Source: Beduinella massiliensis (GTDB taxonomy: Bacteria; Bacillota; Clostridia; Christensenellales; Aristaeellaceae). From it: a stretch of DNA of 64,000 nt. How positions within the stretch are numbered: position 1 is the first letter of the stretch; every line of letters starts with the position of its first letter. The position numbers were made by a program, and so were the translations under genes. Of this stretch, positions 46,859 through 55,486 are shown piece after piece. The notes under the pieces are model-generated. The model searched no databases. It worked only from the letters and a program-made list of their open reading frames with translations, and was not told where the DNA came from. The stretch spans positions 1,302,001-1,366,000 of the forward strand of contig NZ_LT963430.1 of NCBI RefSeq assembly GCF_900199405.1, in the 5' to 3' direction.

Positions 46859-47761
46859 TTGGCAACGATGCGCAGAAAACAGAAGAAAGCATACCTGGCG
46901 TGGCTGAACTATGTCATCACAAAGGACGAGATGACTCGGGAGGAAGCGTTCTACATTCTCAAAGGTCAGTTGTTGCTGCCCGCGGAAGAAGTGGATTGCG
47001 GGCTGATCGACAAATGCCTGGATCATCTGTACCCGGATAGGGCGACGAGAACGTATCCGACCAAGGAGCCAACCTGGCAACGCATCATGCAGACTTATCA
47101 AGAGAAGGAGGCGAATCGCAGGAGAAAGAAGATACGGAAAAAACGGCGCAGCTTGCGCCCTGGAATTGCTATCGCGCTGTTTATCCTGCTCGCAGCCGCT
47201 GCTGGTTCAACAATCGCCTACGCCCTCGGAGTTGATGTTTGGTCGAGTTTCGTCAGTTGGACGAAGGACATTATGTCTATCGAAACGCACATATCTGCTG
47301 AACCTGAGCCGCAAACGACATCGGAATCTGTCATTCCTCCAATCGACAAACGCATCGGATTCGGTCGTGGAGATGCGTTTGACCGAGAACTGGAACGGCT
47401 CGGGATGGAACCAAGATTGCCTTCGTGGATGCCGGAAGGTCTCGAATATGATAGCTTTACCTCAGAAATCTGGGAATCAGGAACGATTTATCTAAAAGCT
47501 ATTTATCGGGATCAACTGGACCGCTCATTTACTATTATTGTAGAAAAGATTAGCTCGATAGGAAATCGCTCAGACGAACTTGAGAAAAACACCAACGATC
47601 CGGTAACTTTCGGCTTAAATAATGTCGAGTTTGTTATTGCTAAGAACATTGAAAGGTTTATTATGCAATGGCAAGATAAGCCTTATGTCTTGACAATACG
47701 TGGTAACCTTACACAAGAAGAACTCGTAAAAATGGCTGAATCAATATTTATGGAGGATTAG
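46859..47761 (+). CDS. DUF4367 membrane protein, putative anti-sigma factor
   Basis: A protein of about 300 residues: cytoplasmic N-terminal domain (1-90) with basic stretch RRRKKIRKKRRS, one membrane helix (about 102-125, AIALFILLAAAAGS) and an external DUF4367 domain (about 175-300; LPSWMPEGLEYDSFTSE and the final TQEELVKMAESI). The start is uncertain: TTG at 46859 best fits the AGGGG site, with TTG at 46853 and ATG at 46868 as alternatives. Its place right after a sigma factor supports an anti-sigma or signal-sensing role. Confidence 0.72.
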   Translation: MATMRRKQKKAYLAWLNYVITKDEMTREEAFYILKGQLLLPAEEVDCGLIDKCLDHLYPDRATRTYPTKEPTWQRIMQTYQEKEANRRRKKIRKKRRSLRPGIAIALFILLAAAAGSTIAYALGVDVWSSFVSWTKDIMSIETHISAEPEPQTTSESVIPPIDKRIGFGRGDAFDRELERLGMEPRLPSWMPEGLEYDSFTSEIWESGTIYLKAIYRDQLDRSFTIIVEKISSIGNRSDELEKNTNDPVTFGLNNVEFVIAKNIERFIMQWQDKPYVLTIRGNLTQEELVKMAESIFMED

Positions 47762-47765
47762 AATC

Positions 47766-48185
47766 ATGATGAAAAAGAAATTAGTAAGCGCGATCGTTCT
47801 TTGCTTTGTCCTGTGTTTGGGAATTTTGCCGTGTATGGCGTCTGCATCAGAGATAGTTCCGTATGCTAGTGATGTTATCGACTATACTTCACTAACACTT
47901 ACAAGCTCTAACGGAAAAGTGTATGCGGATGCTCACATTGCGACGACTGACACAGCAACAAAGCTGGGATTTAAATCCGTAACGATTTATCATAAGGTTA
48001 ATGGTGTTTGGAGCGTAGCGGCATCAGCGTCTGGAAAATACTCTAGCGGGACAGATGATTATACCTACTCTATTTCGTGCAGTGTGGTTTCTGGACGCGA
48101 GTACAAAGCTTCTTGTAGTTCCTATGCTGTGGTTAATGGAAAATCTGATACTGGCTCAGCTAGCGTTAATCCTATAACTTTTTAA
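47766..48185 (+). CDS. Small secreted beta-rich protein of the DUF4367 cassette
   Basis: A 139-residue exported protein: signal peptide about residues 1-27 (LCFVLCLGILPCMASA), then a beta-rich domain with GKVYADAHIA, KSVTIYHKVNGVWSVAAS, SGKYSSGTDDYTYS and REYKASCSSYAVVNG strands. It resembles the secreted protein at 35623 in length, order of strands and position after a DUF4367 gene. It starts 4 bp after the previous stop, with the ribosome-binding site TATGGAGG inside that gene. No named family is assigned. Confidence 0.72.
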   Translation: MMKKKLVSAIVLCFVLCLGILPCMASASEIVPYASDVIDYTSLTLTSSNGKVYADAHIATTDTATKLGFKSVTIYHKVNGVWSVAASASGKYSSGTDDYTYSISCSVVSGREYKASCSSYAVVNGKSDTGSASVNPITF

Positions 48186-48211
48186 TCGTGTAACATTCAC
48201 TAAGTGACCTT

Positions 48212-48243
48212 CCCCGTTGTCAACGCGGCAACGGGGATTTTCA
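48212..48243 (+). terminator. Terminator of the sigma-factor operon
   Basis: CCCCGTTG (48212-48219) pairs with CAACGGGG (48229-48236), then ATTTT. Confidence 0.85.
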
Positions 48244-48510
48244 GCTAATGAATCCATAAAATAATCCCTGTCCGCGATGGAAGCTGCCAGCTGAGCGGAT
48301 CATGACAGAAAGAAGCACGCCGTGTCGAAGGGCGGGCTTGCGAGTACAGGGTTTCCATGGGGTTTATCGGGTAAATGCTCCTAACGCGCCCTTTTTCGTA
48401 AAAATGGAGTTACATTCGGCATCACGATACGCGAATTCGCCATGACGTCTTGATCTGGCTGCGAAAACTTCCTATCGTAAGGATATGGGAATTTACAGGA
48501 GGTTTCGCAA
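48244..48510. other. Intergenic DNA, nothing identified
   Basis: No coding frame with a ribosome-binding site. Only the AGGAGG site of the next gene (48498-48503) is clear. Confidence 0.4.
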
Positions 48511-48879
48511 ATGGAATCGAGACAAAACTTGGCCGAAAACCTGAAGAAGTATCGGCTCAGGCAGAATATGAAGATGGACGAATTCGCCGATTATCTGGGT
48601 ATCGGCAGAACTTCCCTTTACGAACTGGAAAACATGCGCGTCAGCTGCACGCTGGACACGCTCGACGGTATCGCGTCGCATATGGGCGTCCCCGCGTCCA
48701 TGCTGCTCGTGAAGGACATGGACCCGACGCAGACCCCGGCCTGCGCCCACATCGTCGATCTGTGCAGTTGCTATATGAAACTGCCGATGGAGCAGGCCAG
48801 GGAGCTGGCCGAGCACATCCTGCGGATGGGGGACATTCTGTCGTCGGCGCGCGGGGAGGAAGGTGCGTCCCATGAATGA
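48511..48879 (+). CDS. XRE-family transcriptional regulator
   Basis: A 122-residue protein with helix-turn-helix at residues about 8-62 (RQNMKMDEFADYLGIGRTSL, then YELENMRVSCTLDTL) and a C-terminal helical region. CAGGAGG lies before ATG. Its last 8 bp overlap the Spo0A C-terminal protein gene, so the two proteins are translationally coupled and probably act together, perhaps in sporulation or stationary-phase control. Confidence 0.82.
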   Translation: MESRQNLAENLKKYRLRQNMKMDEFADYLGIGRTSLYELENMRVSCTLDTLDGIASHMGVPASMLLVKDMDPTQTPACAHIVDLCSCYMKLPMEQARELAEHILRMGDILSSARGEEGASHE

Positions 48880-49225
48880 GATCGAAGCATTGCTGCACAG
48901 GCTGGGCATCGGCGTGCGCTACGTCGGTTTTCGTTATATGGCGGTCTGCATCGATCTGGCGGTGCACGAACCGGTGCGGCTGCAAAATGTTTCAAAACGC
49001 CTGTATCCAGAGGTCGCGCGCCGCTGCGGAATCAGCGACCCGGCACAGATCGAGCGCAACCTTCGCACGGTGATCCGCATCTGCTGGGACAACGGAAACC
49101 GGCCGCTGCTGAACCTGCTGGCCGGATATACCATGATCGAGAAACCCTCGTGCGTGGAATTTATCGACATCCTGTCGGGCTACGTGCGCAGCAGGCGCGC
49201 TTCCAAGGAAGGGCCTGCGTCTTAA
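48872..49225 (+). CDS. Stand-alone Spo0A C-terminal domain protein
   Basis: A 117-residue protein matching the DNA-binding effector domain of Spo0A along its whole length. It has LGIGVRYVGFRYMAVCIDLA, then KRLYPEVARRCGIS, ERNLRTVIRICWDNGNR (recognition helix region) and SCVEFIDILSGYVR. The phosphorylatable receiver domain is absent, so it cannot respond to the phosphorelay directly. It could occupy 0A boxes or other sites. ATG at 48872 has GGGGAGGAAGG upstream inside the XRE gene. Confidence 0.85.
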   Translation: MNEIEALLHRLGIGVRYVGFRYMAVCIDLAVHEPVRLQNVSKRLYPEVARRCGISDPAQIERNLRTVIRICWDNGNRPLLNLLAGYTMIEKPSCVEFIDILSGYVRSRRASKEGPAS

Positions 49226-49257
49226 AGGAAGCCGGCAAAAGAAAAATACGCACCGGA

Positions 49258-49285
49258 GGCGGCAGGCATCGGCCTGCCGCCTTTT
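49258..49285 (+). terminator. Terminator
   Basis: GGCGGCAGGC (49258-49267) pairs with GCCTGCCGCC (49272-49281) around ATCG, then TTTTG. Confidence 0.85.
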
Positions 49286-49325
49286 GACGCGCGCCCGTCC
49301 TTCGCCCGATTCGCATATTTGCGTG

Positions 49326-49354
49326 TTGATTCCGGGTAGGACATGTGGTATTAT
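49326..49354 (+). promoter_or_regulatory. Promoter of nrdJ
   Basis: TTGATT (49326-49331) and TATTAT (49349-49354), 17-bp spacer. No NrdR box is recognised. Confidence 0.65.
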
Positions 49355-49443
49355 ACTAAATGCTGCGTTGAACGATTGGGGGAAGACTATATGTTGTTTC
49401 TCCGACGACGCGATATTGGGCAGAGGTGAAAGGAGAACAAAAG

Positions 49444-51786
49444 GTGAACGTAAGAAAAAGAAACGGCAAAGTGGTCGCTTTTGACCGTGAATTCATAGCG
49501 CGCGCCGTCACGCTTGCGGCGGCCGCGGCGGGGGAACACGACGACGAGGCCGCGCAGCGCGTGGCCCAGGACGTGGAGGCACGCCTTGCGGAGGACGCCG
49601 GGCAGGCCGTGGACATCGAGACGATTCAGGACATGGTGGAGCAGGTGCTCTTCGAGCAGCAGCGCTTCCGCACGGCCAAGGCCTACATCCGCTACCGCAT
49701 GGAGAAGGAAAAGGTCCGCGGCAAGGAGGAATGGCGGGACGGCCTCCTGAGCAAGGAGTTTTTGAGCCGCTATAAGCACGCGGCCAATCCCATGGACCAG
49801 CTCGGCTCGTTCGTCTATTCCCGCACCTATTCCCGTTACCTGCCCGCGCTCAACCGCCGCGAATTCTGGTGGGAAACCGTGCGCCGCGCGGTCGAGTACA
49901 ACTGCTCGCTTGCGCCGACGAGCCGCGAGGAGGCGGAGCGCCTGTTCGACAACGTCTATCACCTGCGGCAATTCCTCTCCGGGCGCACGCTTTGGGTGGG
50001 CAATACGCCCGTCTCGCAGGCGTATCCGCTGGCGAATTATAACTGCGCCTTCGAGGTGCTGGACGATTATCACGCCTTTCACGACCTGTTCTACCTGCTG
50101 ATGGTCGGCAGCGGCGTGGGCGTGCGCGTCCTCAGGGACGACGCGGCGAAGCTGCCCAAGATTCGCACGAACATCCAGATCATTCACAAGGCCTACGACC
50201 CCCGGCCGCTGGACGAGCGGCTGGAGTTTACCAACCTGACCTTCTCCACCGACACGGCCACGCTTTCCATCGGGGACTCTAAGGAGGGCTGGGCGCAGGC
50301 GCTGGACCACTACTTCGCCCTGTTGACGAACCGCGAGTACAACAAGCTGCGCAAGATCATCGTGGAGTACGACAGCATCCGCCCGCGCGGCGAACGGCTC
50401 AAGGTGTTCGGCGGCACGGCCTCCGGCTACGAGTCGATGATGGCGATGCTGGACAAGATTCATAAGGTCATCATGGCGGCGGGCGCGCGCGACGGTCAGG
50501 TGCTCACCCAGTTGAAACCGATCGACCTGCTGGACATCGCGAACATCATCGGCGAGAACGTCGTCTCCGGCGGGGTGCGCCGCACGTCGGAAATCGGACT
50601 GATCGACCAGGACGACGAGGCCTGCATCAAAGCCAAGAGCAACCTGTACCGGCAGGTGAACGGCCGGTGGGAGATCGACAAGAGCATCGCGCACCGCCAG
50701 ATGAGCAATAACTCCATCTTCTATCGGCGCAAGCCCACGCGGGAGCAGCTCCACTGGCATTTGCAGCAGATGCGCTACAGCGGCGAACCGGGCTGGATCA
50801 ACGAGGAAGCGGGCTTGAAGCGCCGCCCGAACTTCTGCGGCTGCAACCCCTGCGGCGAAATCCTGCTGGACAGCCACGGCCTTTGCAACCTGACGACGGT
50901 GAACGTCATGGCGTTCGTGAAGGACGGCGTGCTGGACGAGGAAGCGCTGCTGGACGCGCAGCGCCTTTCCGCGCGCGCGGGCTACCGCATGACCTGCCGC
51001 GAGCTGGAGATGCACCAGTGGAACGCCGTGCAGCAGCGCGACCGGCTGCTGGGCTGCTCGATGACCGGCTGGCAGGACATGGTGAACGCCACGGGGCTGG
51101 GCCGGGAGGAACAGGCGCGCCTGCTCGACCGCATGCGCGAGGCCGTGCACGAGGCGGCGGATCGCATTGCGGATTCGCTCGGCCAGAAGCGGCCGCTGCT
51201 CATGACGACGGTGAAGCCGGAGGGCACGCTTTCGCTGCTGCCGACGGTTTCCAGCGGCGTGCACTACTCGCACGCGCCGTACTACATCCGCCGCGTGCGC
51301 ATCTCGGCCTCCGACCCGCTGTGCAAGGTCTGCGAGGAGCTGGGCTATCCGGTCTTCCCGGAGGTCGGGCAGGACGCGGAGACCTGCAAGACCAAGGTGG
51401 TGGAATTCCCCGTCAAAGCGCCGGAGGGACGCGTGAAGGCGGACGCCTCGGCCATCGAACAGCTTGAAAACTACAAGATGTTCATGACGCATTACGTGGA
51501 CCACAACTGTTCCATCACGGTGCACGTGCGCGACAACGAATGGGAGCAGGTGGAGGAGTGGGTCTGGAATAACTGGGACGACGTCGTCGCGCTCTCCTTC
51601 CTCAGCTACGACGACAGCTTCTACGAACTGCTGCCGTATGAGGCGATTACGAAGGAGGAGTACGAGCGCCGCAGGGCGGAGATGCGCCCCTTCAACCCTT
51701 CGCTCATCTCCAAGTACGAACACGAGGAGACGGAGCTGGACATCGGCGGAAGCGATTGCGCCAGCGGCGTGTGCCCGATCCGTTGA
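49444..51786 (+). CDS. nrdJ: Adenosylcobalamin-dependent ribonucleotide reductase (class II)
   Basis: A 780-residue enzyme that reduces ribonucleotides to deoxyribonucleotides with a B12 radical. There is an N-terminal ATP-cone-like domain (residues 1-90, VRKRNGKVVAFDREFI). The ten-stranded barrel contains VVSGGVRRTSEIG, CGCNPCGEILL (active-site Cys and Glu) and LCNLTTVNV. The C-terminal redox pair lies in GGSDCASGVCPIR. GTG at 49444 is chosen for the AAAGGAG site 8 nt upstream. Its 3' 58 bp are repeated at 60791. It allows DNA synthesis with or without oxygen. Confidence 0.95.
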   Translation: MNVRKRNGKVVAFDREFIARAVTLAAAAAGEHDDEAAQRVAQDVEARLAEDAGQAVDIETIQDMVEQVLFEQQRFRTAKAYIRYRMEKEKVRGKEEWRDGLLSKEFLSRYKHAANPMDQLGSFVYSRTYSRYLPALNRREFWWETVRRAVEYNCSLAPTSREEAERLFDNVYHLRQFLSGRTLWVGNTPVSQAYPLANYNCAFEVLDDYHAFHDLFYLLMVGSGVGVRVLRDDAAKLPKIRTNIQIIHKAYDPRPLDERLEFTNLTFSTDTATLSIGDSKEGWAQALDHYFALLTNREYNKLRKIIVEYDSIRPRGERLKVFGGTASGYESMMAMLDKIHKVIMAAGARDGQVLTQLKPIDLLDIANIIGENVVSGGVRRTSEIGLIDQDDEACIKAKSNLYRQVNGRWEIDKSIAHRQMSNNSIFYRRKPTREQLHWHLQQMRYSGEPGWINEEAGLKRRPNFCGCNPCGEILLDSHGLCNLTTVNVMAFVKDGVLDEEALLDAQRLSARAGYRMTCRELEMHQWNAVQQRDRLLGCSMTGWQDMVNATGLGREEQARLLDRMREAVHEAADRIADSLGQKRPLLMTTVKPEGTLSLLPTVSSGVHYSHAPYYIRRVRISASDPLCKVCEELGYPVFPEVGQDAETCKTKVVEFPVKAPEGRVKADASAIEQLENYKMFMTHYVDHNCSITVHVRDNEWEQVEEWVWNNWDDVVALSFLSYDDSFYELLPYEAITKEEYERRRAEMRPFNPSLISKYEHEETELDIGGSDCASGVCPIR
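51725..51782 (+). repeat. 58-bp direct repeat, copy 1 (nrdJ 3' end)
   Basis: Matches 60791-60848 at 55 of 58 positions. The three differences (gat/gac, tgc/tgt, gcc/gct) are all synonymous. Confidence 0.85.
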
Positions 51787-51811
51787 CGGGGATGGTGCTC
51801 GACAAAAATAT

Positions 51812-51856
51812 ACGGCGCCCGGTTTGCGCGTGATTGCAAACCGGGCGCCGTTTTTA
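51812..51856. terminator. Bidirectional terminator between nrdJ and lacI-type gene
   Basis: A perfect 16-bp stem (51812-51827 with 51836-51851), T run on the plus strand. Confidence 0.85.
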
Positions 51857-51929
51857 TTCGCGGACGAAGGGGCGAGGATAATCGCAAACGCTTACGGGGT
51901 TTTGAACCGAAGCGCATTTTTCGCGGGGA

Positions 51930-52967
51930 TCAGACGAGCTGCTCTGAGCCCCGCAAGACCAGCCGCGGCTGGAGATAAATACGGTTGTTGCTGAATTCAT
52001 CGGGATTTCCGTTTTGCTCCTTGCGAATTCGTGTAAGCAGCGTATGGGTGGCAATGCGCCCCAGTTCATCCGTGGGCTGCGATACAACCGAGACATTCTG
52101 TGCCCACATCTCATATGGATCGATTTCGTCCGAACCGATTACGGCGATGTCTTCGGGTATGCGAAGCCCGTTTTGACGTAGGAACTTCAAGCAGCCAATC
52201 GTGTGCGTATTGCTGCAACAGAAGATCGCGGTGGCGTTTTTCTTTTTCGGGCTCAGTAATTGGGGCATAATCGCCATTGTTCCGTTAATTCCGTCGTTTG
52301 TTTCAAATTGCAGGCTGGAAACAGGGGTGATATTGGCTTCCTTGTGGGCATCCAAATACCCGTTCAGTCGATCATATTCGGTTTTATAAAAAAGAGAGCC
52401 GTGAATAATGGCGATTCTTCTGTGCCCTTTTTGTAACAGCAGCTTCGTGGCGTCGTAGGCGCCCGTGTAGTTGTCGTAGAAGACGCCTTCGGACGAAAAA
52501 CCGGGAACCTCGTTGTCGACCAATATGATCGGAAAGCCTTTTGCGCTCAAAGAACATAAGGTATCGCGATTGTTAATAGAATCCGTCTCAACAATCGGCG
52601 TAACGATCAAGCCGCTGACACGGTTTTCGGCGAGCATTTCCAGAGATGCTTTTTCCATAGCGATGGATTCGTTCGTGATGCAGACGTTCATTCCATAGCC
52701 CGTCCCATTCAAAACTTCTGAAATCGCTTTCACAAGATTAGAAAAATAGGGATTGGTGATGTCTGAAACGACGACGCCAATCTGCTGCGTGCGGCTTGTG
52801 TGAAGATTTCTTGCAATCGCGTTTGGCGAATAGCCCAGTTCACGAATGACGGAATTCACCTTGTCGCGCGTTTGTTGCTTGACGTATCCGGAATTGTTCA
52901 CGACTCTTGACACGGTGGACAATGCGACGTTCGCTTTCTGAGCGACGTCTTTGATTGTAACGGACAT
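51930..52967 (-). CDS. LacI-family transcriptional regulator
   Basis: A 345-residue repressor: LacI helix-turn-helix and hinge at residues 1-60 (IKDVAQKANVALSTVSRVVN, then LGYSPNAIARNL) and a periplasmic-binding-protein-like sugar-sensing domain (about 62-340). ATG at 52967 has GGAGGGAAAGAAT upstream. It is divergent from the glycoside operon starting at 53215, and a perfect GGAAACGTTTCC operator overlaps that operon's promoter. A related TGAAAACGTATTCA at 53043 may give autoregulation. Confidence 0.92.
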   Translation of the reverse strand: MSVTIKDVAQKANVALSTVSRVVNNSGYVKQQTRDKVNSVIRELGYSPNAIARNLHTSRTQQIGVVVSDITNPYFSNLVKAISEVLNGTGYGMNVCITNESIAMEKASLEMLAENRVSGLIVTPIVETDSINNRDTLCSLSAKGFPIILVDNEVPGFSSEGVFYDNYTGAYDATKLLLQKGHRRIAIIHGSLFYKTEYDRLNGYLDAHKEANITPVSSLQFETNDGINGTMAIMPQLLSPKKKNATAIFCCSNTHTIGCLKFLRQNGLRIPEDIAVIGSDEIDPYEMWAQNVSVVSQPTDELGRIATHTLLTRIRKEQNGNPDEFSNNRIYLQPRLVLRGSEQLV

Positions 52968-52994
52968 ATTCTTTCCCTCCGATATGGTGCTTCC

Positions 52995-53056
52995 ATTATA
53001 ACAGCATTTCATGGAAAAAGCAAACCTAAATAAATCAATAGATGAAAACGTATTCA
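52995..53056 (-). promoter_or_regulatory. Promoter and candidate operator of the LacI-type gene
   Basis: On the minus strand TTGCTT (53018-53023) and TATAAT (52995-53000) are 17 bp apart; TGAAAACGTATTCA (53043-53056) is a LacI/cre-like imperfect palindrome upstream. Confidence 0.65.
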
Positions 53057-53135
53057 TTTTATGAGCCCGACAAAGGCGTAATTCCGTGAAATATGGGTCA
53101 AATAACACAGCTTTTTGAAAAAAATAAGAGATGTA

Positions 53136-53183
53136 TTGACATAAAACGAAAAATGTGTATAATACGAATCAGGAAACGTTTCC
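53136..53183 (+). promoter_or_regulatory. Promoter and LacI operator of the glycoside operon
   Basis: TTGACA (53136-53141) and TATAAT (53158-53163) with a 16-bp spacer; GGAAACGTTTCC, a perfect 12-bp palindrome at 53172-53183, covers the expected start site, a repression position. Confidence 0.8.
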
Positions 53184-53214
53184 ATTAATTACGGAGTGCG
53201 CGGAGGAAACACTT

Positions 53215-54072
53215 ATGTCCCAGAAGGTCGGTATTCAAAAGTTTGGGCATGTCGCCATGCGGGTTCACGATATGGATAAGGTGCTGTCCTTTTATCGCGA
53301 TGCCCTGGGTCTTGAGCACGTCTTTGGATTGCGGGACGACGCCGGAGAACCGTGGATCGAGTATGTAAAGATCGCAGAGAACCAATATGTCGAGCTTTTC
53401 CATGGCGGAACTGTTCGCCCGGATGCGGCGTACGACTTCGACAGAATCGGATATCATCATTTTGCGATATCTGTAGGCGATATAGCGGCTTTGGCAAAAA
53501 AACTGTTCGCTATGGGGCTCATTGAGAAGGATACGCCTTCCCTGAATGACGATGGAAATCTGGGCCTGTGGATTGAAGATCCGGAGGGGAACGCCATTGA
53601 AATCGTCGAGTACCAGCCCACATCCCCCGTGATGAAGGCAAATCACGCGGCGTTCGATTATCCTGTGACGCCGGGCGTGAAAGGAATCGCGCATGTCAGC
53701 TTTGTCGTAGAGAACATGGACGAGGCTGTGGATTATTTTGAAAAGCGAATGGGCTTTGAACATGTCCTCGATCTTCCGGACAAGGAAGGAAAGCCGTTCC
53801 TGAAATTTCTTCGTGTGTGCGACGGGCAGTATATGGAACTGTTTTATACCGCGAAGCACAGGCGTGAACGCAAGGCTGGGGAGGCCGGATACGAGCATCT
53901 TTGCTTCATCGCAGAGGATGTTCAAAAATCGGCTTCTTCGTTAAAAGATGCGTGCATTTCCATCGATGCAGCTCCCAAGCTCGGCAAGGACGGCAACCTT
54001 CAACTCTGGTGCCATGATACGGATCAGAACCCAATCGAAATCGTCACGTTGATGCCCGGTGCGTCAATCTGA
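53215..54072 (+). CDS. Tandem VOC (glyoxalase/dioxygenase-fold) protein
   Basis: A 285-residue protein with two VOC domains (residues about 5-140 and 155-280). Potential metal ligands recur in each. The first has His in FGHVAMRV, Glu in YVELFHGG, His in YHHFAI and Glu in AIEIVEY; the second has AHVSFV, YMELF, YEHLCF and PIEIV. The family includes glyoxalases, epimerases, isomerases and extradiol dioxygenases, so the reaction is open. ATG at 53215 has GCGGAGG upstream. As first gene of the operon it probably acts on the imported glycoside or its oxidised product. Confidence 0.8.
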   Translation: MSQKVGIQKFGHVAMRVHDMDKVLSFYRDALGLEHVFGLRDDAGEPWIEYVKIAENQYVELFHGGTVRPDAAYDFDRIGYHHFAISVGDIAALAKKLFAMGLIEKDTPSLNDDGNLGLWIEDPEGNAIEIVEYQPTSPVMKANHAAFDYPVTPGVKGIAHVSFVVENMDEAVDYFEKRMGFEHVLDLPDKEGKPFLKFLRVCDGQYMELFYTAKHRRERKAGEAGYEHLCFIAEDVQKSASSLKDACISIDAAPKLGKDGNLQLWCHDTDQNPIEIVTLMPGASI

Positions 54073-54129
54073 GAATGTATTGTAATCGATGTAAATCGAT
54101 TCAATAATAAATAGACGGAGGGATAAACC

Positions 54130-55398
54130 ATGAAAAAACTCGTCGCACTGTTCCTTTCTCTGGCTCTTCTTCTATCGATGATGAGCGCGACCGCATTGGC
54201 TGAAGAAGAAAAAACGATTTCGATTTACAACTGGGGAGATTCTACGGATATGGCGCTGAACGAGGCGGCGATTGCCCGCTTCAACGAAAAGCATCCCAAT
54301 GTAAAGGTGGAGGTTCGGTATCAGGAAAAATCCATGAGCTGGGCAGACTACATCACCAAGCTGCTGGCTCAGATCGCTGCGGGCGACGCCCCCGATATCT
54401 GCCTGATGGCTATCGAAGGTCTCTATCAGCTCAACTCATACGATCTGCTGATGTCGCTTAACGATTTTATCGCCAACGACGAAGAGGTCAAAGCTGCCAT
54501 GACGGACATTCATCCGTCGCTGCTGGAGGGCTTCACGGTGAACGACAACGTCCTCCTGTTCCCCGCGCACTGGAATGGCATGAATCTCTTCTGCAACAAA
54601 GATTTGTTCGACGAAGCCGGAGTGGAACTTCCGAGCTCTGACACCACTTGGGATGAGTTCCTTGAGATTTGCAAGGCGTTGACCAAGGGGGAAGGCGCGG
54701 AAAAGCAGTATGCTTTTGACATCTACCCCGCTGCCATCTTCTTCAACCTTTTTACCTATGCGAATGGCTGCAGCACGCTGGTCGACGGTAACAATACCAG
54801 CAACATGACGGATCCTAAAGTCGTGGAATCTTGGCAGTTCTTGCACGATCTGATCTGGAAGCACGGCGTTATGCCGATTCCCGAGCTTGGCAATTACTCT
54901 GCCGAGAACTTCATCAACCGCAAGATTGCCATGACCGTCATGGGGCACGTTTCCTGCTATGAATACCAGGCTGCCGGCATGGAGAATGTGTATGTCACCA
55001 CCTTCCCGGTGCAGGACAAGGAAAACGGAAGCCAGATTTTCGGAGCTGATGGATACGGCATTCTCAAGACTGCGGAGGATCCGCAGCTCTGCTTCGACCT
55101 GATTATGGAATTCGCGGGCGAGCAGACCCAGATGGAGATTGCCGCCTCCGGCGTCAGCAATCCCGTCCGTCGTTCCGCCGCAAACAGCGAGAGTTTCCTG
55201 GCTTATCCGCAAAACGCAGAGGTGTTTTATGGGATGCTGGACGAAGGCGCCCGTATTCTGCCCGCGCCCATCAACAGTGCAGATTACGAGAACCTGCTGA
55301 CCCGTTACTACTTTGAGATCATGGGTCAAAATGAACGTTCCATCGAAAGCTACCTGGAAGAAGCCGATCTCGAGCTGAAGGATATTCTTGCTCAGTAA
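54130..55398 (+). CDS. ABC sugar transporter substrate-binding protein
   Basis: A 422-residue exported binding protein of the extracellular family 1 type (carbohydrate CUT1). The signal peptide (residues 1-24, ending SATALA) lacks a lipobox Cys, as in the TctC protein of this genome. The mature part starts KTISIYNWGDSTD and contains NEKHPNVKVEVRYQ. It would capture an oligosaccharide or glycoside for the two permeases that follow. GACGGAGGG precedes ATG. The ATPase is not in the operon and is presumably a shared MsmK-type protein. Confidence 0.9.
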   Translation: MKKLVALFLSLALLLSMMSATALAEEEKTISIYNWGDSTDMALNEAAIARFNEKHPNVKVEVRYQEKSMSWADYITKLLAQIAAGDAPDICLMAIEGLYQLNSYDLLMSLNDFIANDEEVKAAMTDIHPSLLEGFTVNDNVLLFPAHWNGMNLFCNKDLFDEAGVELPSSDTTWDEFLEICKALTKGEGAEKQYAFDIYPAAIFFNLFTYANGCSTLVDGNNTSNMTDPKVVESWQFLHDLIWKHGVMPIPELGNYSAENFINRKIAMTVMGHVSCYEYQAAGMENVYVTTFPVQDKENGSQIFGADGYGILKTAEDPQLCFDLIMEFAGEQTQMEIAASGVSNPVRRSAANSESFLAYPQNAEVFYGMLDEGARILPAPINSADYENLLTRYYFEIMGQNERSIESYLEEADLELKDILAQ

Positions 55399-55486
55399 CC
55401 TTTTTCACAACGGCCATTTCTCTGTGGAGCGAGAATTCGCTCCACAGAGACACTTCGTTTAGGATATATAGGAGGTTTACTGGCTG

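Noticed and set aside
49387-51723. 778-codon antisense frame opposite nrdJ
   Set aside because: Shadow of a conserved enzyme gene with all active-site motifs on the plus strand.
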